Positions 52,901-64,000 of a DNA stretch of 64,000 bases are shown piece after piece. This DNA is from Stratiolaelaps scimitus (Eukaryota; Arthropoda; Arachnida; Mesostigmata; Laelapidae). The stretch is taken from contig JABWDB010000016.1 of assembly GCA_019614645.1 (NCBI GenBank), forward strand, positions 3,224,001 to 3,288,000, in the 5' to 3' direction. The notes beneath the pieces were generated by a model. It did not search any database. It saw only the letters and a program-made list of their open reading frames with translations, and was not told where the DNA came from. The translations under genes and the position numbers were made by a program. How positions within the stretch are numbered: position 1 is the first letter of the stretch; every line of letters begins with the position of its first letter.

Positions 52901-53792
52901 GATTGCAAGGCTCACACACGAATGCACCACCAGGCCACCGGGCTCGACAACCGCTCCATGTATCCAATTCCTGCTGTTCTACAGTCGTTCAGTAAGGGAA
53001 ACCTAGCCCCTAGGTCGTCCCCGACGTTAAAAGAAAAACTCTCTCAGCCCAATGGCCACCCTCCCTCCGGTAACGCAACCAATGATCTGTATGAGTTGCA
53101 CACAAATAGCTATAATCCAAACAGGGGAAATGCCGTTTTTACCGGGACTTACTCCTCCTCGTCATCATTTGATCCGTTCGATCGTTCCGGGGCTCACGAC
53201 TCGCACCTTCTTCGCTGGCGATTCCTCCTCTTGGCCCCGTACGCGATTCGACGAAATTCGGTTGTTGTATATGATAAAAAACCTATCATGTATTGTATCA
53301 CTATGTGACTGTACCACGTGTGCTGGGTCGTAGCATAGTACAGATGGCAAACGAGAATCGATCCCGGGGCGGAATATCGGGGTGGGTTGTATCCGATATT
53401 TTTTGCATGAGAGCGGCAGGTTTCAGAGGTAGCAACTGTTGTTTGTGGATGATCGAGCAGGAAAATGCGCTTTATCGGGCTTCTGACGAACATACGGGGA
53501 GAGGTACCACCCCACCCGAACTCCATCACCGAACTAACCCGTCAGTCAACGATGATTTTGCGAGACGAAAAAAAAACACGAATAAAATATATTTGAAAGA
53601 TTTTTTCCTCATCTGCCTACTGTTACTGGAGGAGAGAGCTGTTGGGGAAATGTAGACGCCTGGATCGAGATTGCTCTATTGGACTTTCAGTTCTGATGAC
53701 GGCTGTATCATGTGGATGCGGTGAATGTACAATATTTACTAGTTATCTTTCTATTCATCTTTCTATTACTAAATAGGATTTCTGTTCATTAG
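49910..53792. other. No firm gene
   Basis: Frames at 51781-52260 plus are Ala and Cys rich and low-complexity. The plus frame 52847-53308 follows a good acceptor (CTGCTGTTCTACAG, near 52981) and encodes a Ser, Asn and Pro rich disordered peptide. It might be an exon upstream of 53793 but has no recognised domain. An AATAAA lies at 53581. Confidence 0.45.
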
Positions 53793-54665
53793 GACTCAGT
53801 CGAGACGGCAGAGCCAGCTGATCATGGCATGCGCGACCCACCACTGGACCGGGCAGCGGTGTCAGAGCAGCCAGAAGGTATTTTATCGTTAGGAGCTATT
53901 TTGTACATCGGACAAGCTTCGATAACCTTCGAACCAAGCGTCATAGTCCGCAGAGGAGGCAACTTCACTTCGGGACAACTCACGAACGAACGACTTAAGA
54001 CAATTTTCGCAGCCTTTAAGCAAACTAGAGGCTGGGCTATAGCCTCTGTCTTGGCCTATTCTGGAAATCCGAGCACCGCATATTATGAAATTATAACAAA
54101 TTATCCGCCCACGCAAGGAAATGGCTTCAAATGGACGCCATCAGTGGCAGTGCTGAACAGATTTGATCTCAAAGTGATGATTATACAAGCGATGGACGTT
54201 AACAAAAATCTTAATTTTGAGTTACTGTGTAAAAACAGAAAAATCAATGCAACCCGAGTATCTCGAGTACTTGAAAAGACTGATGGACAAATGGCCTGGG
54301 AATCAAACGCTCGCAGTGTGGCTCTCGACGATAATGCAGAACACGCCTCGCCTTACGGCTGCAATAACGAACAGGATAGAGGCCAACAATATCCATCGAT
54401 TTATTCAAGCTGCATAATCTCCAAATTTAAGCCCTCACCTGGTCGGCGCTCCATCTCTGTATTTCGGATTTGTTTGGTTAATGTGTGGCTAGTATGTATA
54501 GAACTGGTTGACGCGCGGACTTTTGCTGCAACTTTAGTGCTGACAGCGATGACCACACAACTACATATTATAGTACAACGATGCCCGAGTATAGTCCGCA
54601 CATTAGAGACAGCGACCAGCAGAGATACAAACAAAGGCCGGGACTGCCTAGGTCGGACAGGGTAG
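53793..54665 (+). pseudogene. Unidentified coding-like open frame with an apparent frame break; decayed gene or endogenous viral fragment
   Basis: The frame is open right after a splice-acceptor-like site (TACTAAA branch-like motif, then TTTCTGTTCATTAG) and its first ATG is at 53829. From about 53880 to 54205 the amino-acid usage is that of a real globular protein: GAILYIGQASITFEPS, then RLKTIFAAFKQTRGWAIASV, then GFKWTPSVAVLNRFDLKVMI. After about 54220 this frame becomes uninformative, while the +1 frame (54217-54417) takes on protein-like character (PEYLEYLKRLMDKW, TLAVWLSTIMQNTPRLTAAI) and ends in a stop at 54417. This suggests a frameshift, a small deletion or an unseen intron. The alpha-helical composition weakly recalls nucleoproteins of negative-strand RNA viruses, often found as old insertions in arthropod genomes. 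No firm family match is claimed. Confidence 0.35.
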
Positions 54666-54983
54666 TCAGATGTCCTCCTGCAGGGAATTGTGCCAGAACG
54701 ACTATTTAGGTCAATACAACTCACAGACATATCGTAGCCGATGCCAATGACTGCCTTAAGCGACTCCCGATGGCGGTGATCCCGCGCTTGCCCTGTACAC
54801 ATACGTACAGCCAAACATACGAATATACACCAGCAATGGTTGTTGTAGCAATAGCCGGTGACTGAGCGTGTGCAGCTGGCAGTGGCTAACGGTGGCGAAG
54901 TGTTTCCGTTGTGACCTTGGACACCGCACGCTATACACACACACAGACAGAAACAGACAGACTCACAAACACCCGTACATACC

Positions 54984-55007
54984 TATATATATATATATAT
55001 ATATATA
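54984..55007. repeat. TA microsatellite
   Basis: Alternating TA of about 24 nt. Confidence 0.95.
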
Positions 55008-55093
55008 GGCGGCGGACAGCCAGCTAGCCACCGATGATCACAATACGTTCTTTGTCTCTTTCACTACCCTTCACTTCCTTTTGATTTCACCTT

Positions 55094-55100
<7 letters not shown>

Positions 55101-55128
<28 letters not shown>
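55101..55128. repeat. TA microsatellite
   Basis: Alternating TA of about 28 nt. Confidence 0.95.
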
Positions 55129-55131
<3 letters not shown>

Positions 55132-55585
55132 ATTGGTCGGCAAACGACGACTACAAGAAAGCGACTGCCCTATAGTCTTATCGCGTTGCTGCTGCTGCGA
55201 ACAGTTCTGACCCACTGCTGTGTCTGTGTTTCGCGCAGAGAGAGAGAGAGAGAGAGAAATGTCACCGTCACACAATCGGACCCATGATGATGACGGTTGC
55301 CAACAAAATGTGCGGATGACAGAACACGAAGGGAACGGCTGTATTAGGCCATTCCTGAGCCTAACTAACTGCTTACTATGATAGCTGATCGATGACATAA
55401 ATCATCACTATATGTGTTCATATGCTGAGCATCTGAATGATGTACAAACATTCGCATAAAATCATAGCAGTGTAGCAGAAGGCTCGCTGATTTTCGGCTG
55501 AGTGATGACATCTCGGAGAGCAGGCTATCATTCCCAGGCTATCATTTCATTCATTTTTTTTTCTAGTTCGCTTAAACATCAAAAC

Positions 55586-55588
<3 letters not shown>

Positions 55589-55628
<40 letters not shown>
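55589..55628. repeat. Compound (TA)n(TG)n microsatellite
   Basis: A TA run passes directly into a TG run. It is the third TA tract within 650 bp. Confidence 0.95.
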
Positions 55629-55629
<1 letters not shown>

Positions 55630-57915
55630 TTCAGGTCGTTCAATCCTAATTCCCGTAAACGTCAGTAATTTATCGAAACCATCATCTGGTCATGTCTATC
55701 ATCTCACGGCTAATATCGACACTTGGTCAACTTAGCAGTAATTAACCAAGTTTGACGAAAATTACCAACACCCAGAGGTTAATCCAGAGACGAATTTATC
55801 AAATCGTTCACAAATCGACCTCATAATCTATCATCCACGTCGACGGCTGTCCTAGAGAAAAGATTCGATCTGATACTCAACGTTGTGCGGCAGCGACAGC
55901 ATCAAAAAGTAATCAATTGCTCAGATCCACGTACTCTTTCCCAAACGGCCAAACAGGGAAGTAGAAACTATCAGGCTGCCTTCTTCTTCATATCACAGCC
56001 AGCCATATCGATCAAACACCGACGTAACAGGCGTCATAGTTAGTTTCGTATGAGTCTAGCGTAGCACTATATATATATATATAATACATATGGCTATTAG
56101 TTTCTAGTTTGATTCCACTGCTGCCACGCGCCTTTGGTTGCAGCCGTAGGTGCGCGAAGCATTGGCGATGATCGGCTCGCGGGGACCACGCGAGTGTCAC
56201 TTTACCACATCGATGGTCCAAGGGGGTTCACGCTTGTTCAAATCCGCAAGCGAACTAGTCGCTCTTCGAGACGTTGCTGCCCGCCACTAGATCCGCCACG
56301 GTTATCCTACACACAGCACCGCTATCGCCGTCGGGGTAGAGTTGTCGTTTGAGGAACGATCGATCTGCTTTCTCCTTATATTAATTATTGCTACCATTAT
56401 CATCAACCGAACGTCTAAACTGCTCGAATATGTCGTGGATATCACGTAGATGATATCCTCTTTATATATCGCGTGTTCTCGATGCACAGTGAAGCGTCGA
56501 TCATCTCAGACACCTGTCTGATAACGGTGCCTTATCGACTGTTCTTAAACGATTGAAATGCGTCGACTGCACTGGTCAATGTAGCAGTACTGACGAACAC
56601 AGCATAGAGCAAATTAGTTGGACCGAACAGAAGCAATAACTCGCATCTGTGATTCTGTGTACGGAGCTGTCTGTGTGCCCGAGGATGCCGTCTTTGTTGT
56701 CATTTTATTTGCTTTCTGTCCTTGAAATCGGCGAAAATATCCAGTCTCCATTGTATAGATAACTAGAACGTTGGCGGGCTGTTCTCTCCGCCGTGTGTAT
56801 TTTGTTGTGCTACATTACGTTGCTGTGACACCGATACAGCAATAATGGTTTTAATAACTTCGTAATACTACAAGAAGAATCAGAGTGGAACGATGACGAC
56901 GACAAAGAAATAATAATCTTAATAGCAACAACAGCAACAACAACAACGACGACACATCTCAATGAACTGCAGCAACTGCTGCTGCTGCTGCTGCCGCTGC
57001 CGCTTCGCTCAAGGCCTATCTCTGTGTATGTGAGTTTGTGAGCGTCTCGTGTGAACGGGAGGCGCCTTCCGACCAGGCGGTCAACACCAGGTCGTAGTTG
57101 CCGTCGCAGCAGCAGCAGCGGCAACAGCCGCTACAGTAGTCAGATAGAAGATCATCATAGATCGGTCGTTCGGCTATTTTAGCTGGCGAAAGGGGAGAAA
57201 TAGGCCAGCGCTCGACGCGCCCAGTCGGCGGTGTCCTCGAATCGAGAGGCCCATTTTATGTTCATTGCCGCCTCATCCGCCGGCGAGAGCCGACAGGGAC
57301 GGGATTGAGACGGCGTTGACGCTCGGCGTCGGCGTCAACGACCACCAGCGTGCGACCTCGCCAGCTTCGACTGCCGCCGTTTCCACGATGTGGCAATTGC
57401 AGTGCTGGCCTAGCCATTTGTGTACACGCAGCGTCTGCGTCTCAGATAATCTATAATAATTCAAATAGGATCAGACCCGAGCCACAAATTCGAACATGCA
57501 GACAACAGGCATATTACGAGGAGATGCGAAATAGAAAAAAAAAGCTATCGACGGTAATGGAGTGTGTGCGAGAGTTAGAGAATGATTGAAATATCTATCG
57601 GGATAGAATCTCCACGAGAAATGGAGGCCTGTAGAGCTTCTGGGACATGAGAGCGAGAGCGAGAGAGAGAGAGAGTTGACGAATGCGAGCAGGAACGTTA
57701 GGAGGTGGGGGGAACATCATTGATTCATTCATTTAACTCACTTTATCAACCCTCCCTCTCGACAGCAGCCGCAGCAGCGTCCAACAGCAAAGTAGGCACT
57801 AGTGCTACTTCTTCTCTTCAGTTCAGGCGGATGTCAGCTGTAGAAAACGCAGCACCAGTAGCCAGTGGGACAGGCAGTAGCAGCAAATGCTTACTGAAGA
57901 AAATGTGTGATCGTC

Positions 57916-57942
57916 TATATATATATATATATATAATATATA
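57916..57942. repeat. TA microsatellite, imperfect
   Basis: A TA run with one phase slip (ATAATA). Confidence 0.9.
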
Positions 57943-60900
57943 TATTCGGCGCGCCAATGAAAAAGGAACGAGAGATCAGGAAACAGCGGAGCGTGTCTGG
58001 GAGAAAGATAAAGAATGAAAGAGATTTGTGAGCCTATTAAAGTCACGAACCATGTTCCCTTGCTCATGGCGTTGATAATGTGTTACTTGGCCATGCCATA
58101 TGGAAGTCCGGTACAAGCTGTACATATATATATAGATATATGTGTGTGTGTGTCGATAAGTAGACGCATGTTTAAGGGAACAGCGATCATGCGATGGATG
58201 CGGGTAACGCGGACGGAATCCGTATTCCAACGGTCTGGAAACATCTCTCTGGGAAATTGAAATATACAAAAGCGAACGAGCTGAAATTATATTTTAACTC
58301 TAGCAAAGGTCTATTTATGTGGTGACGCTACCGTCCGCATCAGAAGGCATAAACAGGAGATTTCGTCATATTTTTTTCTTCATCGAAACTGACAAAAAGC
58401 GAACCGTTAATATTGTACGGACAGAATGTGAAACGCTCATGGTATCAAATTCTCTAGGCTTTGCCATTTGCAGGCTTAAAAGTACGCGGCAATTCGTTCC
58501 ATCACGATGGAGCTCAAAATCTCATAAGCGGATGATGTGTTCGGCAGCCTGTAAACGCATCATCAAATATAACGCCTGAAGGAATATTCGATTCTTGAGT
58601 GGGAAAATACAACATATAGAAATCTGATGAAAAAAACATTTACCTTATTCGCGTAAAGATTACAAGTCGACTGACTGATCTATGGTACATGTCTCATCTC
58701 CCAACTAAATGTACACCTACATAGAGGGATAAACGTCACCCTAACGTGAACGTAGGTGTTTACCAAACCTAGAAATGACAGTATTTATCATCGTGGCTCT
58801 GTTTACTTATATATATACATATATATAGCTACATTGTGATTATCCACCAAAGGTGCAGAAGTTATATTGTAGACGTTAAAGTGGTTGTAGCTGTTGGCCA
58901 CCCGAATTCCTGCTCTATCGTCCACATTTCACGCTTGCATAAACGACATCGGCAACAGCAACTGGACTCCTCTACGGGTCGTGATTATGGCATAGTTCAT
59001 CCAACTCCCACTCGGTGATATATAACATGTTCACAAACGTCATCATTGCCTTTTCATCGGCAGCACGATTTTTGCAGCCGAGTTTCATATAAAACCTATT
59101 TCGGGCTACGTGTAATGTTTGCGAATATACAAAGACACAATATCGCGTATGTACACAAGCCACCCTTGAAGGAGCAATAGACACATATAGCGGACCGTGA
59201 AGAATGTTCGGCCCGCTTGTGGATAGCGAAGAATGCTATAACGATCGCAACCGCAGCAGAGCAACCCAAACGAGTGGTGCGCGATTCCGAAAATCAATTT
59301 GTACTTCTCGCCTGCGCCTGCTTGCCACCGGTCGTTGAAGCTGTCGGTCAGACGAAGCCAAACCCACCGAGTCACTGCAAGAAGCGGGGAGGTGCACGTC
59401 CACTATGGGCCAGTGTAAAGTAGGCACTGGGTTGTCCGCACTGTGACGGGGTTCCGTATTTCTTGGCGGTGCGGAAAAGAGCAGTCTGCTACTCTGATCG
59501 ACGCCGGGCAATGTAGACGATGACGACTAGTGTTCGAGTGAGAGTCGACGCAATAGAGAGACGCCCATTGCAAGGCACCGCTGTCCTGTCGGGACTCTAT
59601 TGGCGCTTGCACGCCACTTCCTTTTGCTTCATGAACTCGTCCGCTGTCGCTGCTCGATGCGCTGTACCCTACCGGGCTGGGTCTCGGCCTCTGCCTTGTG
59701 TGCTCTTCTGCTGTCTTTCCGCCGCCCCATTCTCACTATTGCTTCCGAGTGCGGAAACTGGACTGTGGGAATACCCAGCGTCCGAGAGAGTAGCTGCAGC
59801 TACTCTGTCGACGACGGCGATGGCGGAACCTGACTCGAATCTTTAACTCGCCACCCCACCAACTGGCTACCCTGCAACGACTTTGCGACGGGATCCCTGA
59901 CCGCCCGCCCGCCCCCTTCTCCCTTGAACCGCTGTCTCCACTTCAAATGAATGGTACGATTTTATCAGCTGCTTCGGTAGCGTTCAGGGAGCGTCTATGG
60001 GGCAACAACGACGTTTCTTGCCCGTGAACGGTTAACCGACTGACCCCGCTGGCTTGCTTGTGCTCGCACACGCACAGCGTCTTCTATTCTGCAAACGAAA
60101 GGTTTGTCTTCGTCTTCTTCTTTTTCTTCTGCTTGAGAGATCGGAAGCGAGGGTGCAGAGACTGACGGAGAAGATCGCCAGATATTTAGGAAGTTAGGGG
60201 TTTGGATTTGGCTGGCGGCTGGGCAGAGACGCCGGAAATCTTCAAAGGAAGCAACCGAGCAGACTTAGCAGCGGCGGCGGCACTAGCAGCACCACTAGAA
60301 GTACTTGCCCAGCAGGATACGTCACAAAGGTTCTTCACCCAATCTTCATCCCCTACCTGCCCTGCTTCCTGGATGTTGCCCTGCGGGGGACAACTAGCTC
60401 GATACTGGTTGGCTGGATTTTATAGCGGGAAGCACATAGCCGCCTGTATAAAACGCTTCGCATTGTGCTAAAAGGAGTATACAGCCCCTTATACCCAAGG
60501 TAAGTCCCATATGGAGTTTTGCCACAGCAGGGCTGAGGCAATGGGGGAGATGAAACTCGGATGACAGCGAAGCCCTTATGTAGGGTGTGGGGGCGTGGCT
60601 TTGTTGACACGGAACCCATGTTTGTGATGGAACAGTACAACACGCAGGCCACTTCTCTCCTTCCTACACCGGGGTCCAGCTATTTCGTCGTCATCTTTTG
60701 GGACGGGGACATATCAGGGAATGAGTGAAATGTTAGCATTGCCCTCCGCCCGGTCCCCAGATGCAGGTTTCTCTTCGCTCCGTCATGCAGCTCCTGGCTC
60801 GTGCACAATGTTCCCTGTCTTGTGGTTGCTAGCATTTACCTCGTCGGGGGTGCGGTTGATATCGATGCTGGGCATAGCGCGAGCAGACGCCGCGGGCGCG

Positions 60901-62352
60901 TTACAAGCCAGCAACGAAGTACAGGGCACCACTACAAGGCGGATACTCGTGGCACTCCCATCGGCGCACTACCTCGTGCATCCAGCCGCCGTTCGCTGCA
61001 CATCGCTACTCTGCGCAGTCACAACCCGAAAGGCAATGGACACGGTCCTGGTGCACCCAAAGCCGAAAGCTGCCAATGCCGACGTTAATATATTGCCCGG
61101 AGATGACAAGTGACGTCGTACAACAACATGATATGTATGACAACATGAGACCCACTCGGCATAGCGCGAGTGAGGAGCATGAGCCTCAGTGGTGGATAGA
61201 AAGTGGATGACTCACGGAGGTCCCGGGTGCGGGACAGAGTGGCAACGACCGATGATGCTGACGGGTAATTGAGTAACGGTACTGACCGTTTGAGAGCTCT
61301 TGCATGGAGACTGTACTGGAGCACAGCTGTTCGAGCCAGCTGGCGGATCGCCTTTAATACGCCTGAAGAGGTTGAAAAGATGAATATTTCACTCACCTGA
61401 TCCTGCTGTTAAAGTCTGGTGAGCGCGGAGTTGAATCGTTTATGAGAACTATCGTGTCATTTCGATTAAGTCCTTTTCTGGAGACGACCTAACGCAGGCG
61501 ACCTTAAAGGACAAAGAGTCTTTCAAGTCTGTGGGGTCCAACGGCTTGCCTGAGCCAGTTGATTTTGCGCCGTCGCGATTGCATTGATTGCGGCGATTTA
61601 TCGCCGAGACGTAGATCCCCAATGATCATTCCTTTGCTAATTACCTTGCCACTGCATCATATCTGCTATCGTTTACCCAAATCATCTCCATCATGTTTGT
61701 TCACAGTTCCGACAACGCTGTTCAAGAGGAATGAGGTTACCAACTAATCGGCCCTTGTCCCCTATACTAACTGTGGCCACCACTTTGCTGACATTTCTCG
61801 GTGCCGAAATGGGAAAGTGGTTCAGGTCGTGCAGAGACAACCCCATTCCTAGACCGCAAGGCCATCGTCGGGATCAGACGACACAGTTTACTGCGACGAG
61901 GCCAGTGGCCGTGCAGATATAAGAAGCAGAGTACTTGACAGCTTTGTCATGGGTGCTGCTTCTAATTGGCAGTAGATGAAGATGATGAGTCTCCTGTGGC
62001 CAACAGCCGGGGCCATCGCTGAATGGCCCCTTCTCTGTGTACTCCGTCTGAGTCTCTGTATGCCCCTTGGTAACAGCAGTAGCCGCCGCAGCAGCAGCAG
62101 CAAAACCTTGGCCGTGTGGCGATCATTGGGAATTAAATCCATCAGTGTGGTAAGGGCAGAAGGTCCACTGTATGTGTGTATGTGTGGCTTGTGCAAATAG
62201 CTTGTGTGAGCCTTGCTAGTCTAGCTGGTTTCGGCTGCGGGTAAAAGCGGGATGAGAAGCACAGAGCTTCGCTAAAGAGCAAACTAGCCCAACTCCCAAG
62301 CCCTGACCTCTGTCGTCACCAGGCCATTGGTGGCAGCCAGCACAAATAGTAC

Positions 62353-62404
62353 CTACAGCCGGCAGCAGCAGCAATAGTGACAGTAGTACGAACTTTGAGT
62401 TCAT
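62353..62404 (-). CDS. Candidate first coding exon (signal peptide), possibly of the Beat-like gene
   Basis: The minus-strand ATG at 62404 is preceded by GGAAAA, a favourable start context. It opens 17 codons, MNSKFVLLSLLLLLPAV, a textbook signal peptide core, followed by a donor AG|GTACTA. The exon ends with one spare base, which together with the two leading bases of 18836-19041 makes Gly. The joined reading would pass from PAVG straight into SHLRLTHLSVPS, a sensible mature start for a Beat protein. The ML-like exon at 39785-39972 needs two spare bases, so it does not fit directly. The phase match alone has a one-in-three chance of arising randomly, and the implied intron is about 43 kb, so the assignment is an inference. 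Without splicing, the frame runs on to 62216. Confidence 0.4.
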
Positions 62405-63911
62405 TTTTCCTCTTTGGAGGGGTCACTACCCAACATTAGCAAGAAGTCATTTACTAAGTTTTTGCGCCGTACGACAGCGTGCGGCGCCACCGGGAGGCCA
62501 CTCAGAGATGCGACCACAGCGAGCGGCGATTGCTTCCTCCGACCGCACCCGTATGGATGTTCCTGCGCTAAAGGAAGGCTGATTTCTGGCCCACCACCAC
62601 TCACCGTGGTTAGGCGGATACAGACGAAGCTACTGCTGACTCCTTTTCGCACTCGCCCGTCGTTACGATGGGGACGTCTCGAGTATAAGAGGACGTACCG
62701 ACGCCGCTTGTTAGCCGGGCAAGAGCAATCGGAGACTTGGCTGAGCTATCCAAGTAGACGAAGGCGAACTCAGGAGCAGTCAGCTGTGGAAAACGGATGA
62801 AGAACACCCCACCCCCAATTCTCTCTCCGCCCACTTCAGAGATCGTCCCTTTGCGGAACTCCCCTCCTTCAAGTTCCTGCCCCCCGCCGTCTCTGCAATC
62901 ACACCTCGTACGCCAGCAACGAGCAGGCTAGCCAACAAACGACGGAGGAGCCAACGAAAAACAGCCTGATTGAAGACGCTGCCTCTAGACACTACCCTCA
63001 TCTTAGACTCTTGACAACCTCAACAGCTATGTCCAACTATTATATACCAACCCTATCGTAGTGGCACCACCGCAGCCACAGGGAAGGGGAACGGGACAAA
63101 GTAGAAGCGTCTGGGATAGCTAAATGTAGCAAATAGAACAGGGAATGGCTTAGGTGAACAACCCCTCTGTTGTACTGATGCCACTGTGGGCTGAAAAAGG
63201 GCAAAAGGGTCTGTGACTCTGTGGCTCGGTCAGATCCGCGTGATTTTGTGTGTGTGTGTCTGTCTGCGTGTGGGAACTATATGTGTACGTGTGGCGCACA
63301 AGGGAAGGCGGTACGATAACTACTACAAGCACAACTGCTACTATTATTTCGTTGAGGCATACAGACAGTACACAGGACACTCAAGCTTCCTACCACTTCC
63401 TTTGAAGTGAAACAGGACAGTGGACAGCAATGGCAAGGGGCCCGGGTAACAGAGAAGGAATGTAAAGAGATGACGACAATGGTAGAGCATGCTAGGTAAG
63501 GACAGGAGGGGCCAGAGCCAGGAGACACAGAGGGGATCGGGCGGTGTCTGTGAAACACGAACTCACATTGTGCTTGCCATGGTGTACCACGCTGGGTGTG
63601 CGTACAAGAGACCTGCGAGACCGGATGGTAAAAGCTTGCGCAGGGAGGAAAACGCTGTAGACGATGCCACAAAATGAGATCCATGTGATGTAATTACCTC
63701 ATCCATAGCTGAGTGCTTGTGAGGGCACCCGTACGGAGCTGGAGCACAGATCTTCGGGAGCTTGACTTGGAGGCTTTCGTGAAGAGAAGGGGAGCCGAAC
63801 ATGCATCTATCATTAGGATTTTGCTTGTTGTTCTCTCGAATACTCTGTATGTAACAACGGGGTAAATGGGCAATATATTTCGATTAGTCCTAAATATATT
63901 ATCTATATGTC
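62405..63911. other. GC-rich flank upstream of the signal-peptide exon; possible 5' UTR or promoter, no gene seen
   Basis: If 62353-62404 is a true first coding exon, its 5' UTR and promoter lie here on the minus strand. Open frames on both strands (62414-62800 plus, 63277-63684 minus) show no motifs. I could not identify a core promoter with confidence. Confidence 0.35.
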
Positions 63912-64000
63912 GAGCCCGGTGGCGTGGTGCATTCATGTGCGGCTTGCAATCTTAGGAGACACGTAGGTGCACGGGTTCGATCCCCACCGTTGCCCAAAAG
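63912..64000 (+). mobile_element. tRNA-derived SINE-like element or tRNA pseudogene, cut by the window edge
   Basis: The sequence starts near GAGCCCGGTGGCGTGGTGC and contains a canonical RNA polymerase III B-box, GGTTCGATCCC, at 63974-63984, preceded by an A-box-like TGGCGTGGTGC. A TGCCC near the end faces the GCCCGG at the start. The T-stem pairs only partly and the anticodon region is not tRNA-like, so this is not a functional tRNA. It fits the head of a tRNA-derived SINE whose body lies beyond 64000. Confidence 0.6.

Larger units (their letters stand above)
54666..62352. other. No firm gene; microsatellite-dense
   Basis: Three TA tracts lie within 650 bp (54984-55007, 55101-55128, 55589-55628), with another at 57916-57942, a GA run near 57660 and CTG/CAG runs near 56980 and 57105. 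The longest frame (60721-61113 plus, 130 codons) has no domain signal. Confidence 0.5.

Noticed and set aside
1..64000. CRISPR arrays, bacterial operons, integrases or phage genes
   Set aside because: No regularly spaced repeats or prokaryotic gene organisation. The split genes and GT-AG borders show nuclear eukaryotic DNA.

Overview
The window looks like nuclear DNA from an arthropod. The only genes I can support are broken into short exons with GT-AG borders. Most of the sequence has no coding signal, and dinucleotide and trinucleotide microsatellites (TA, GA/CT, CAG/CTG, GTT, TATC, CTTC, CCTG) are scattered through it. The clearest protein belongs to the Beaten-path (Beat) family of immunoglobulin cell-surface and guidance proteins, which is characteristic of arthropods. 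A mite or another chelicerate is my guess from general sequence character, not something I can demonstrate.

Layout. 1-6367: no firm gene; an AT-rich, triplet-rich stretch at about 3.1-4.6 kb resembles 3' UTR sequence. 6368-19041, minus strand: four coding exons of a Beat-like gene (18836-19041, 13946-14087, 8088-8227, 6368-7120). Splice sites and reading phases agree at every junction. They encode two Ig domains, an unexpected third Ig-like domain and a hydrophobic C-terminal tail suggesting a GPI anchor. A minus-strand signal-peptide exon at 62353-62404 ends in the phase the first Ig exon needs. It may be the first coding exon, across an intron of about 43 kb, giving a protein of about 430 residues.

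37858-39972, minus strand: two exons resembling an ML (MD-2-related lipid-recognition) secreted protein, incomplete at the N-terminus. If the 62.4 kb exon belongs to the Beat gene, this ML gene lies inside its first intron on the same strand. 53793-54665, plus strand: an open frame that looks coding but whose coding character appears to switch frame near 54.2 kb. It may be a decayed gene or an endogenous viral fragment.

The rest (about 19-37.8, 40-53.7 and 54.7-62.3 kb) is non-coding as far as I can see. It holds microsatellites, a perfect 24-bp foldback hairpin beside a T12 tract (49841-49909), a strong G-quadruplex candidate (32457-32490), a 72-nt exon-like element (30931-31002) and a 23-bp tandem duplication (46672-46717). 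A tRNA-derived SINE-like sequence runs off the right edge (63912-64000). Many other open frames of 60-150 codons, and one of 364 codons, appear to be chance or low-complexity frames.
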